Assembly: GCA_027064095.1 (NCBI GenBank)
Contig: JAMOQI010000072.1
Coordinates: forward strand, 1 to 32,878
DNA from: Bacteroidales bacterium
GTDB taxonomy: Bacteria; Bacteroidota; Bacteroidia; Bacteroidales; UBA1556
Direction: 5' to 3'
Length of the DNA stretch: 32,878 nt
Shown: in pieces, positions 8,371-16,487 of the stretch
Numbering within the stretch: position 1 is the first letter of the stretch
Layout: each line of letters starts with the position of its first letter
Made by a program: the position numbers and the translations under genes
The notes under the pieces: model-generated
What the model was told of the DNA's origin: nothing
The model's database searches: none
Seen by the model: the letters and a program-made list of their open reading frames with translations, nothing else

Positions 8371-9165
8371 CTACAATTTTACTTCAAAACTATCCCAATC
8401 AAGACCAACGGTAAACTTAGACCTAAAATCGTTGAGCTCATCTAGTGAAATAGAATCTGTTTTAATAAATTCACGATCCTGAATTGGCTCAATAATATAT
8501 TCCCCTTTAGGGTCAATAACACACGAGTTTCCGGCATGATCCAAACCATTGCCATCCTTCCCTATTCTATTTACTGCTACAACATAACACTGATTTTCGA
8601 GTGCTCTTGAGATAAGCAAATTCTGCCAAATTTTATTTCTTACTTTTGGCCAATTGGCAACATAAATAAGAACATCGTAATCATATTCGCCATTATTATA
8701 ATTGTTCTTAGCAAAAACAGGAAAACGTAAATCATAACAAATAAGGGCTTTAATTTTATATCCTTTAAAATTAAAAATTAAGTCTTTATTACCCGCACTA
8801 AAATGTTTATGTTCATAACCCATTCTAAAGAGGTGTCTCTTATCATATTGATAAAAACTACCATCAGGATTCATTATCAAAAACCTATTATAAAATTTTC
8901 CATTTTCAACAACCATATAACTCCCTGCAATGGAAGCCTGCACTTGTGTGCTCATATTCTTCATCCAAATAAATGTTCTACTCTGAGGCTCCTCAGCGAA
9001 TTTCGCTGGATTCATAGAAAATGCGGTATTAAACATTTCAGGAAGAAGGATTAAATCACCAAGATACTTCTCTGATTTAATCTTCTTTTCAAAATTTACA
9101 AGATTTGATTCTTTATCTTCCCAAATCAAATCACTCTGGATAATTGATATTTTTAAATTTTGCAT
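8371..9165 (-). CDS. Omega-amidase, carbon-nitrogen hydrolase (YafV/Nit2-like)
   Basis: A nitrilase-superfamily enzyme of 264 residues with the full Glu-Lys-Cys triad: Glu43 in LLPEMFNTAF, Lys109 in YDKRHLF and Cys143 in ALICYDLRFP. The motif spacing and the DKRHLF and CYDLRFP signatures fit the YafV/Nit2 omega-amidases, which hydrolyse 2-oxoglutaramate and 2-oxosuccinamate to the 2-oxo acid and ammonia. Its start overlaps the end of the aminotransferase gene by 13 bases, so the pair is translationally coupled. Such a pair carries out glutamine-dependent transamination followed by deamidation, making the transamination irreversible, for example in methionine salvage. The function is a confident family inference. 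No export signal is present, so the enzyme is cytoplasmic. Confidence 0.88.
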   Translation of the reverse strand: MQNLKISIIQSDLIWEDKESNLVNFEKKIKSEKYLGDLILLPEMFNTAFSMNPAKFAEEPQSRTFIWMKNMSTQVQASIAGSYMVVENGKFYNRFLIMNPDGSFYQYDKRHLFRMGYEHKHFSAGNKDLIFNFKGYKIKALICYDLRFPVFAKNNYNNGEYDYDVLIYVANWPKVRNKIWQNLLISRALENQCYVVAVNRIGKDGNGLDHAGNSCVIDPKGEYIIEPIQDREFIKTDSISLDELNDFRSKFTVGLDWDSFEVKL

Positions 9166-10310
9166 AATATCTCAGCAGCTTTTTTAAGTGTTTCATCTGT
9201 TTTAGCAAAACAAAACCTTAATACTTTATTATCTGTTTTATCAGAATAAAAATACGAAAGAGGGATGCTAGCTACTCCATATTCTTTTATTAGTCTAATT
9301 GCAAAATCTAACTCCTTTTCGTCGGATATTCTATCATATTTAAACAACTGGAAATATGTACCTTTGGATGGTAAAGGTGTAAACCGACTATTTTTCATTA
9401 GTTTGAGAAAATAATTGCGCTTTTGTTCATACATTTGGTGAATATGAACATAATTCTCAGCATTATTCATATACTTAGCGAGTGCAACTTGCATAGGCCT
9501 ATTTCCAGCAAACACAACATTTTGGTGAATCTTTCTAAACTCATTCATTAATTTTTTTGGCGCCATACAGAATCCTGTTTTCCAACCAGTAACATGAAAT
9601 GTTTTGCCAAAAGAACCAATTACAAAACTCCGCTTTGCCAATTCAGGAAATGCTGCCACACTCTGATGCTTAGCTCCGTCAAAAACAATATGCTCATAAA
9701 CTTCATCACTAAGCACAATAATATCAGTACCTTTGGTAATAGCTTCTAATTTCTGCAAGTCATCTTTACTAAGGATTGTTGAAGTAGGATTATGTGGTGA
9801 ATTAATGATAATTAATTTTGTTCTACTAGTAAAAAGACGCCTTAATTCGTACCAATCCACATGGTAATCATCACCTTTAAGTTTATAAATACGTGGAATT
9901 CCACCATTTATTTTAATTCCCGGAATATATATATCAAAAGCCGGCTCAATAATTATCGCTTCATCACCATCGTTTATAACTGTGGTAATGGCAGAATATA
10001 TTGCTTGCGTAGCTCCAGAGGTAATTGTAATTTCTTCGTTGGCATCATAGTGTTGTCCATAAAACCGTTTAAAAGCAAGGCTTAATTCCTGTCTAAGTTC
10101 AAATATACCCTGCATAGGAGCATATTGATTCTCCCCATTGTTCATAGCTTTACTTACTAATGAAATAAGCTCAGGGGCTACATCAAAATTAGGAAACCCT
10201 TGCGACAAATTTATAGCATTATACTCATTGGCTAGCGTACTCATCTTTGTAAAAATTGTAGTCTGTGCTCTAGGTAATTTACTTCTTAGATGTGTGCTAA
10301 ATTCTATCAT
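9153..10310 (-). CDS. PLP-dependent aminotransferase, methionine/glutamine transaminase type (YbdL-like)
   Basis: A class I/II aminotransferase of 385 residues. Fold type I markers are NLSQGFPNF (34-42), TSGATQAIYS (98-106), NSPHNPT (170-176), LSDEVYEHIVF (200-210) and the PLP lysine Lys236 in GSFGKTFHVTGWK; an Arg near residue 370 (VLRFCFAKTDETL) would bind the substrate carboxylate. The sequence pattern resembles E. coli YbdL (methionine aminotransferase) and glutamine transaminase K/kynurenine aminotransferase enzymes. It is directly followed, with a 13-base overlap, by an omega-amidase, which supports an amino acid/2-oxo acid salvage role using glutamine as donor. Expected to be cytoplasmic. 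The exact amino acid preference cannot be deduced. A -7 promoter element lies about 57 bases upstream, and a 5-bp hairpin (GCCTG-A5-CAGGC, 10324-10338) sits in the short leader. Confidence 0.88.
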   Translation of the reverse strand: MIEFSTHLRSKLPRAQTTIFTKMSTLANEYNAINLSQGFPNFDVAPELISLVSKAMNNGENQYAPMQGIFELRQELSLAFKRFYGQHYDANEEITITSGATQAIYSAITTVINDGDEAIIIEPAFDIYIPGIKINGGIPRIYKLKGDDYHVDWYELRRLFTSRTKLIIINSPHNPTSTILSKDDLQKLEAITKGTDIIVLSDEVYEHIVFDGAKHQSVAAFPELAKRSFVIGSFGKTFHVTGWKTGFCMAPKKLMNEFRKIHQNVVFAGNRPMQVALAKYMNNAENYVHIHQMYEQKRNYFLKLMKNSRFTPLPSKGTYFQLFKYDRISDEKELDFAIRLIKEYGVASIPLSYFYSDKTDNKVLRFCFAKTDETLKKAAEILCKI

Positions 10311-10366
10311 AACAATGGATTTTGCCTGAAAAACAGGCTCTGATTAATTATATTACCATTAATGTA

Positions 10367-10374
10367 CAAAACTA
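10367..10374 (-). promoter_or_regulatory. Putative -7 promoter element for the aminotransferase/omega-amidase pair
   Basis: Read on the minus strand this is TAGTTTTG, a TAnnTTTG match 56 bases before the aminotransferase ATG. The nearest TTTG upstream (10401-10404 on this strand) is about 26 bases away, longer than usual. Confidence 0.42.
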
Positions 10375-10471
10375 AAGAAATAATTTTAAACGGGAACCAG
10401 CAAACGAAATATAATGCTGTTAAAATAAAACAACATCAATAATTATAATCAAATCTAAACACAAACAATTT

Positions 10472-11698
10472 CTATCTTATTATTTCCAAACGATTTATCT
10501 CATTATCTGATTCAACTAATTTTAATTCCTTTAGTTTATTCTCATTTTCAAGAGTAAGATTATCCCCAAATACATCTTTAATTCGTTGAATTTCATTTCT
10601 TGCTTCATCGATTCTGCCAACTTTAATAAGCAACAGAATTCTTGTATAATAAATATCAAAATCTAAACTGGAATTTACTGACTCCTCTGTCCACAATAAT
10701 GCATCTTGATACAACTCCTTATTATCATCTCCCAAAACATAGCTGCAATAATCAACGATTTGCCCTGTACTCAAATACCCTAAGTGCAACATCATATAGT
10801 TACGTAAACTAATATCATACATCTCTTTATTCTGATTGATAATCTCATAATAATCAAGCATAACTCTACTTTCAACCAGCTCTCGCTGTTCGATACTGAA
10901 ATAATCTAATATAGCATTTAAAGTATCGGAAGGATTTGAATTTGGTTTTTTTTGTAAATAGGCAATTACATTATTAGAAATTACACCTTCGAGTTTTAAT
11001 AATTTATCGTTCTCATTAAAACTCAGAGCTCCAATAAGAGTATAATTTTTTGCAAAAAAAACAAATTCTCTGCTATACATATTTTCCGAAAATCTAATTA
11101 TTGCATCCACATTTTCTGGTAATTTCAGTTCAGAATCTGATAAGGAATTAAAATAAAGCTCTACTTTATCGCTATATTCTTCTCCCGCATTATATAACAC
11201 ATTAATATAGTCAAGAAACACATGATGGTCCATTACAATCTTTTTAGAATCTTCATTAAAAATATCATTATAATACTTTAAAGATCTGTTATTAGTAACA
11301 ACTCTATTAGCAGCATCAAGCATATCTGTCTTTGAATTCAGTCCAATTATTTTATGTACAATCTCTTCTTTTGCATTTATAAAAACAATACTAGGATAAG
11401 CGAAAACAGAATATTTCTTTGCTAACTTCTCACCTTCTTTAGTTTTAGGGTCAATTTTCAAGTTTATAAACTTAGTCCGGTATACATTAGCCACTTCAGG
11501 TTTATCAAATAACTGTTTTTCAACTTTCTTACAAAACTCATCATCCGATAAATTAAAAAACAAAAGCACCTCCATTTTCTTAACTTTACTTTGCTTAAGA
11601 GCTTTCTTATAACTAATAGAGTTAAAATAAAAAGGTGTATTTGCATAACTTATAGAAGTAGTAAATACAATGAAAATAACTATTAAAGATTTGTACAT
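10472..11698 (-). CDS. Secreted thioredoxin-fold protein with a degenerate active site
   Basis: A 408-residue protein with a signal peptide (MYKSLIVIFIVFTTSISYA) and an N-terminal thioredoxin-like domain (about 40-135): EVLLFFNLSDDEFCKKVEK, then FINLKIDP and the cis-Pro region VFAYPSIVFINAKEE. In Thioredoxin_7-type proteins the helix starts WCxWCKKME. Here the corresponding stretch is DDEFCKKVE, so the first cysteine is replaced by Asp53 and only Cys56 remains. A dithiol redox role is therefore unlikely. The rest (about 140-408) is helical with TPR-like character and no family that I recognise. It starts 17 bases after the stop of the histidine kinase gene and has no promoter of its own in that gap, so it is very probably in the same operon. 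Expected location is the periplasm. Confidence 0.78.
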   Translation of the reverse strand: MYKSLIVIFIVFTTSISYANTPFYFNSISYKKALKQSKVKKMEVLLFFNLSDDEFCKKVEKQLFDKPEVANVYRTKFINLKIDPKTKEGEKLAKKYSVFAYPSIVFINAKEEIVHKIIGLNSKTDMLDAANRVVTNNRSLKYYNDIFNEDSKKIVMDHHVFLDYINVLYNAGEEYSDKVELYFNSLSDSELKLPENVDAIIRFSENMYSREFVFFAKNYTLIGALSFNENDKLLKLEGVISNNVIAYLQKKPNSNPSDTLNAILDYFSIEQRELVESRVMLDYYEIINQNKEMYDISLRNYMMLHLGYLSTGQIVDYCSYVLGDDNKELYQDALLWTEESVNSSLDFDIYYTRILLLIKVGRIDEARNEIQRIKDVFGDNLTLENENKLKELKLVESDNEINRLEIIR

Positions 11699-11715
11699 AA
11701 TAAAATTTTAACTAA

Positions 11716-13875
11716 TTATAAATTATTCTTTACCTCAATAATTACAGTAGTTCCATTTCCCTCTGAAGACTCAATATGATACTCTCCTTTAAACTTCTCA
11801 ACTCTTGATTTCATATTAATCAAACCAATACCTTTTCCCTTTAGTTTACGAATATTAAAACCTACACCATTGTCTTCCACAACAATTCTTAATCCTTCGT
11901 CATCAGATATTAGTTGCACAAAAATCTCATCTGCCTGCGAGTGCTTAATAGAATTAGTGATAAGTTCCTGAATTATTCTAAACAGTTCTACTTCTATATC
12001 CGGCTTAAGGCTATATCCGGGACCTGCTTCAATAAATTTAATTTGTAATTGTCCGGCTGTATTAATAGTATCTCTAAGATTTTTAACAGCCTCAGAAAGA
12101 CCAAATTTCATTAATATACCTTTAGATAAGTTATGTGAAATAGATCTGACTTCTTCAACAGAATTATCCAATAATTTCAGAGCAAAACTAAAGTTTTCGC
12201 GTTCTTCTTGATTAGACTCATCAATATCGGCTTCAATACTGCTAAAATGAAGCTTAACCGCCGACAGTAAGCTTCCCAGCCTGTCATGCAATTCAGCAGC
12301 TATTCTATTTCTTTCCTTTTCTTGCCCACTCATAAATGAGTTGATAGACTTCACCTCTTGTTCCTTTACCAAGTCCACGATTTTTTGCTGATTAATTTCT
12401 GCATTCTTTTTTATCAACTCCTGAGCAGCTTTTTGCCTCAATTGAAAATATCTTCGTATAAAAACAATGGAGATTATTAAAAATATTATAATAATTATAA
12501 GTAATATTGCAATAAGTCTTTGCCGCTTAACTGCTGCTGCTTGCTTTTCGTGCATAAGCTTCGCAACTTCTGCTTTTTGTTCTAAAAGCTTTATTGCCTG
12601 GTCTTTTTTCTCTGCTTCATACTGCTCTCGATATTTATTTATTGAATTTCTTACTTTAACAGAATTAAGCGAATCATAATAAATAATATGTTTCTTAAAA
12701 GCTGCAAGAGCCTGCTTATATCTCTTTTGTTCAGTATAAATTTTTGAAAGTCCTAAATATATTTCTTGAGAACTTTCATTCATATGATATTTAAGACTAT
12801 TACCCAAAATACCCTTAAAAAGCTTTTCTGCTTCAGAGTACCTTTTCATTTCAACTAATGTAGAACCAATATTTGTTTGAGTATTTATCTTCCCTTTAGT
12901 ATTATTAATTTTATTATAATATTCTAAAGATTTATTAAAAAAGTATAAGGCTGAATCATATTCTTGAAGGTGTTTTTTGATAATCGCTTTATTATTATAT
13001 AACCCTGCAACTTTATATAGATTTCCATTATTTAACAAGGCATACTTTAATGATAAATCAAAATAATAATTAGCCGAATCATAGTTACTTTTATTCAAAT
13101 ACAGAGTACCTATATTAGTAAGAAATACATTTATCAATTCTATATTATTAGATATTTTGGCATATTCCAAACCTTTTTGATACTCAATCTCTGCTTTATC
13201 ATAGCTTTGCTCAAAGTTAAAAACATTACCAATATTTAAATGACATTCAGCTATTCCTTCAATATCATTCATTTTCTCATACAATTCTATAGCATAGTAT
13301 AGATACTTTATTGCAACATCATTCCTTTTTTTAAAAAAATATAACTTTCCTATTTCAAGGTTATTCTTTGCCAATTTTGAATAACAGAACTCATCAGAGT
13401 ACTTGTCTTCATTGAGCAGTTCTGTATAAATAGGAATTGATTTTACCCTTAAAGCAATAGCAGAATCATATTGGTGAAGAGCTTTATAAATTTTTGCACT
13501 AAAATTATACATAGCAGCAACATCTTTTTTCTTGTCAATTCTGATTCCTATTTCTACAGCGTTTTTGGAATACTTAATAGCTTTATTAAAATCTCTAATA
13601 CGCGAATATGTCATAGATTTAAACCCATTAATATACATTAAGTCTGTGTCATTAGGATTCATATTGTAGTAATATTCAGCACTATCGTACAAAACAATAG
13701 CCTGCTTAAAGTTTTTAGTTTTTGAAGCTAATCGATAAAATGCACTTGTTTTTTGTATAGGCGTTCCATGTTTAATTACATTTAACAAACTATCCTTTTT
13801 AGAGGTAGCGGATGCATTTGTTATAATTAATAACATAATAGCACTTATGAAAATAAGATATCTTTCTTTTATCAT
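11716..13875 (-). CDS. TPR-containing sensor histidine kinase (HisKA_3 type)
   Basis: A 719-residue sensor kinase. A signal peptide/first membrane segment (residues 1-23) precedes a long tetratricopeptide-repeat sensor region (about 45-410) with repeated ALxxYNNKAII..YDSALYFFNKSLEYY-like units. A coiled coil (415-450), one transmembrane helix (454-474) and a second coiled coil lead to the kinase core. The core has the HisKA_3/DesK-NarX H-box RNRIAAELHDRLGSLL with phospho-acceptor His530, the N-box ELITNSIKHS (Asn641), the G1 box VEDNGVGF (667-673) and the G2 region GKGIGLINMKSR. HisKA_3 kinases normally pair with LuxR/NarL-type response regulators, but none is encoded in this window. A secreted repeat protein lies just upstream and a secreted thioredoxin-like protein 17 bases downstream, suggesting an envelope signal. 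The ligand is unknown. Confidence 0.9.
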   Translation of the reverse strand: MIKERYLIFISAIMLLIITNASATSKKDSLLNVIKHGTPIQKTSAFYRLASKTKNFKQAIVLYDSAEYYYNMNPNDTDLMYINGFKSMTYSRIRDFNKAIKYSKNAVEIGIRIDKKKDVAAMYNFSAKIYKALHQYDSAIALRVKSIPIYTELLNEDKYSDEFCYSKLAKNNLEIGKLYFFKKRNDVAIKYLYYAIELYEKMNDIEGIAECHLNIGNVFNFEQSYDKAEIEYQKGLEYAKISNNIELINVFLTNIGTLYLNKSNYDSANYYFDLSLKYALLNNGNLYKVAGLYNNKAIIKKHLQEYDSALYFFNKSLEYYNKINNTKGKINTQTNIGSTLVEMKRYSEAEKLFKGILGNSLKYHMNESSQEIYLGLSKIYTEQKRYKQALAAFKKHIIYYDSLNSVKVRNSINKYREQYEAEKKDQAIKLLEQKAEVAKLMHEKQAAAVKRQRLIAILLIIIIIFLIISIVFIRRYFQLRQKAAQELIKKNAEINQQKIVDLVKEQEVKSINSFMSGQEKERNRIAAELHDRLGSLLSAVKLHFSSIEADIDESNQEERENFSFALKLLDNSVEEVRSISHNLSKGILMKFGLSEAVKNLRDTINTAGQLQIKFIEAGPGYSLKPDIEVELFRIIQELITNSIKHSQADEIFVQLISDDEGLRIVVEDNGVGFNIRKLKGKGIGLINMKSRVEKFKGEYHIESSEGNGTTVIIEVKNNL

Positions 13876-13938
13876 AACAATAATGTTGTTTGTTTTATCC
13901 AGCTAAAGTAATAAAATAGAACTTATTAACTGAGTATA

Positions 13939-15747
13939 TTAATTGGACTTATATTGTTCGTAGTTATATATTTTAATATATTTCTTTGTACTATTCGCCT
14001 CATTCATAATTGTTTCACTTTTAAGAGCCCCATCCTTGCCATAGAAATAGGTATAATAAATAGTACCAACTTTATCATAAAATGATGAAGATATCATTCT
14101 TCCAAGCCCATCATAAGAATAACTTCCTACACTAACAATGTTTCCATTCTTATCCTTTTTGGTCTTTTGAATCAATAAATCTCGTCCATCATAATCGTTC
14201 TTAATAGTTAAAGAATAAATACTATCATTACTTAACACAGTGTAATTATCAAGAACCTTATTTCCCTTTATATCATAGGTATATTTATGTTGCTCAACAA
14301 TTTTTCCATAGGAATTTCTTTTAGTTTTTTCTATCAATAATCTGTCATTATTATATATCAGTGTGTCACTATAATCACCGGTAGAATCTAAACAATCATA
14401 GTTACAAACAATCTGAACATTAACAACTTGCCCTTTAATATTATAAGTAAAATAGCTTATTGTCTTTATTTTGTTATTTACAAAATACTGTTCTTTAAGT
14501 AATTTATCGCCAGCATCATCATAGCTATATTTATATACTTCTTTTAAATCTTCAGTGACATTATTATAGAAATAAGTGCAATTCCCAAAAATATCAAATC
14601 TCTTTTTTTCAGATAATACTTTATTATTGGTATCGCTAATATTCATTTGATAAACAGTATAAGACTTAAGCTTTCTCTTTTTGATATCATTTTTTTTTGA
14701 GATTCTTTTCAGCTCTTCTTTAGAGTACATCAAAGTACCTATCTTAGCCATTGCCATTGAAACCTGCTTAGCATTAGGATATTTCATTATAAAATCTTCA
14801 TAAGCTTCAGGGGTATTCTCTTTTAATACCTTTAGATAGGCTAAAGAATCACGAATTTGTTTTATTTGAGCAATATGTAAATTATTTGGATAAGTATTGA
14901 TAAAACTCTCACAAAGTCCTATCTCCTTAAATTTCATTACATTATTATAATCATTCTCAATTTCAATTTCCTGCAACTCTTTGGCCTGTTTTGAATTATG
15001 ATATTTTGAAATAAAACTGGTAAAAGCGGCAGAAGTATTTATTGCTTTCGCCCTATTATATTCTAAGTCCAGAAGCATTTTTTTTGCTTCTTTTATTTTT
15101 TTTGACTTTGGATATTGATTTATGAAAGCCTCCAAATTCTCTATATTAGAATTTCTAATAACTTTATTCCAGGCTATAGAATCAATATTAACTTGAGCTA
15201 ATTTCGCCTCTGGTGCATTGGGATATTTCTTGATAAACTCTTTCCAAACGGGAATAGTATTGAATGTTTTAGCCTTATTATAAGCAGCCGTATTAAGTAA
15301 TTTCACAACTTGAGAATTATAACGCGACTGTGGACATTTATTAATAAAATTCTCCAAAGCCATGGTGCTTCCATCTGCTTTAACTTTAGCAAAAAGTAAA
15401 TCTTCTATTTTCGATAATTCTCCATTTATTATTTCAAGGTTCACAAAATCTTTATTTTTTTTCTTGGCAGCATCACTACATTTTGCCCAATTTTCCTTAG
15501 CGCTTTCAGCACTGCTAAAAGCCGAATATAAATCCTCTATCCTCAAAGCTGTAGATCGTTGAATTACAGCTATACCATAATCCCCTATTGCTTTTGTACT
15601 TATATCTTTCTGTGCATTAGAAAACTGAACCCTGGCGCTTGTATATTCTTTATTATCCAAAGCTCTAAATGCTTTTTTAAAACTTTGAGCTAAACTAAAA
15701 TTACTCAAAAATAAAACTATACTTATTATACTAATTATCTTATACAT
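13939..15747 (-). CDS. Secreted protein with six 37-residue helical repeats and C-terminal YD-like repeats
   Basis: A 602-residue protein with a signal peptide (MYKIISIISIVLFLSNFSLA, cleaved before QS). An N-terminal TPR-like helical region (22-125) is followed by six repeats in which FI-x-x-(Y/C)-(P/H) begins at residues 134, 171, 208, 245, 282 and 319, a constant spacing of 37. The motifs are FINKCP, FIKKYP, FINQYP, FISKYH, FINTYP and FIMKYP, similar to the FxxxYP helical hairpins of YbgF/BamD-type TPR proteins. The C-terminal third (about 365-600) has YD/RHS-like beta repeats (YDIKGNKV, YDGLGRMISSSFYD, YGKDGALKSE). No catalytic motif is visible. It stands 63 bases upstream of the TPR histidine kinase on the same strand and has its own promoter. 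I do not recognise it as a named family; a periplasmic or surface scaffold is an inference. Confidence 0.78.
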   Translation of the reverse strand: MYKIISIISIVLFLSNFSLAQSFKKAFRALDNKEYTSARVQFSNAQKDISTKAIGDYGIAVIQRSTALRIEDLYSAFSSAESAKENWAKCSDAAKKKNKDFVNLEIINGELSKIEDLLFAKVKADGSTMALENFINKCPQSRYNSQVVKLLNTAAYNKAKTFNTIPVWKEFIKKYPNAPEAKLAQVNIDSIAWNKVIRNSNIENLEAFINQYPKSKKIKEAKKMLLDLEYNRAKAINTSAAFTSFISKYHNSKQAKELQEIEIENDYNNVMKFKEIGLCESFINTYPNNLHIAQIKQIRDSLAYLKVLKENTPEAYEDFIMKYPNAKQVSMAMAKIGTLMYSKEELKRISKKNDIKKRKLKSYTVYQMNISDTNNKVLSEKKRFDIFGNCTYFYNNVTEDLKEVYKYSYDDAGDKLLKEQYFVNNKIKTISYFTYNIKGQVVNVQIVCNYDCLDSTGDYSDTLIYNNDRLLIEKTKRNSYGKIVEQHKYTYDIKGNKVLDNYTVLSNDSIYSLTIKNDYDGRDLLIQKTKKDKNGNIVSVGSYSYDGLGRMISSSFYDKVGTIYYTYFYGKDGALKSETIMNEANSTKKYIKIYNYEQYKSN

Positions 15748-15774
15748 GGTAGTAATATTGTGATTTATATACTA

Positions 15775-15782
15775 CAAAGATA
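15775..15782 (-). promoter_or_regulatory. Putative -7 promoter element for the repeat-protein/kinase cluster
   Basis: The minus strand reads TATCTTTG, a TAnnTTTG match 27 bases before the ATG at 15747. It is the only good promoter match found for the minus-strand cluster that runs to 10472. Confidence 0.5.
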
Positions 15783-15923
15783 ACTTCAAAATTCTAAACT
15801 AATTTTGGTAAAAATATTCTTAACTAACATATTGTTTTTAATAACATTAGTTTTATCTAGATATTATTGACAATCAGAACAATGAAATTTACTAAAATAA
15901 CATATGACAAGTTTATGATATTA

Positions 15924-15957
15924 TTGTGGTACCTATATGCCTTATTATGTATTTTTG
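15924..15957 (+). promoter_or_regulatory. Putative promoter of the Rrf2 regulator gene
   Basis: TTG (15924-15926) and TATTTTTG (15950-15957) with 23 bases between them match the Bacteroidota -33/-7 promoter. The -7 element ends 22 bases before the ATG at 15980. A GTG at 15926 that would lengthen the protein falls inside the -33 element and is rejected as a start. Confidence 0.5.
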
Positions 15958-15979
15958 TCTTTCTACCGAAAAACCAATT

Positions 15980-16426
15980 ATGAGTATGAATAAACTAATA
16001 AACATTTCAGAAGCAACATCAATAGCTATTCATAGTTTATCATTGATTGCCAAAATTGACAAAAGTATTAACGCAACACAAATTGCAGAATACACAGGTT
16101 TTTCAAAGAATCATTTAAGTAAAGTACTACAGCTGTTGGTAAAGCAAGGGTATTTATCATCTTCACGCGGACCAAAAGGTGGTTTTTTATTAGCAAGAAA
16201 AGCCTCAGAAATATCACTCCTGGAAATATATGAGCTTATCGAAGGTAAATTACCAAATGTTTATTATGTAGGAAACAGTCATAAATGTCCATTTCAAGAT
16301 TATATTTATGGTGATATCATTGAAAAAATAAGTGAATTTTTCATTAAATCATTTGGCAATAGATATATATCAGATATAAAATTTAAAGAAGAAATAAATT
16401 CAGAAACTTTATTTCAGAACATATAA
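15980..16426 (+). CDS. Rrf2 family transcriptional regulator with a single cysteine
   Basis: A 148-residue Rrf2-family DNA-binding protein starting at ATG 15980 (a second ATG at 15986 is also possible). The winged helix shows the family pattern: SEATSIAIHSLSLIA, then the recognition helix region INATQIAEYTGFSKNHLSKVLQ, LVKQGYLSSSRGPKGGFLLAR and the ISLLEIYELIEG helix. Rrf2 regulators that bind an Fe-S cluster (IscR, NsrR) need three cysteines in the loop after the dimerisation helix. Here only one is present (SHKCPFQD), so the sensor is either cluster-free, uses other ligands, or senses through that one thiol. It is divergent from the repeat-protein/kinase cluster across 232 bases, and an outer-membrane protein gene follows 61 bases downstream. 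Its targets are not known. Confidence 0.85.
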   Translation: MSMNKLINISEATSIAIHSLSLIAKIDKSINATQIAEYTGFSKNHLSKVLQLLVKQGYLSSSRGPKGGFLLARKASEISLLEIYELIEGKLPNVYYVGNSHKCPFQDYIYGDIIEKISEFFIKSFGNRYISDIKFKEEINSETLFQNI

Positions 16427-16487
16427 TAAAGCTTGATTTTTTTGTACTTTCGCTAGAGTAAATATAATTTGAATTGAAGTAAACTGT

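Noticed and set aside
10324-10338. Hairpin GCCTG-A5-CAGGC as a riboswitch or attenuator before the aminotransferase
   Set aside because: Only a 5-bp stem, with no further conserved structure in the short leader.
15822-15852. Inverted repeat AACTAA/TTAGTT as an Rrf2 operator
   Set aside because: Arms of six A/T-rich bases with a 19-base spacer are expected by chance in DNA of this composition.
15926-15979. Longer Rrf2 protein from a GTG at 15926
   Set aside because: The GTG overlaps the -33 promoter element and the extra residues do not belong to the Rrf2 fold.
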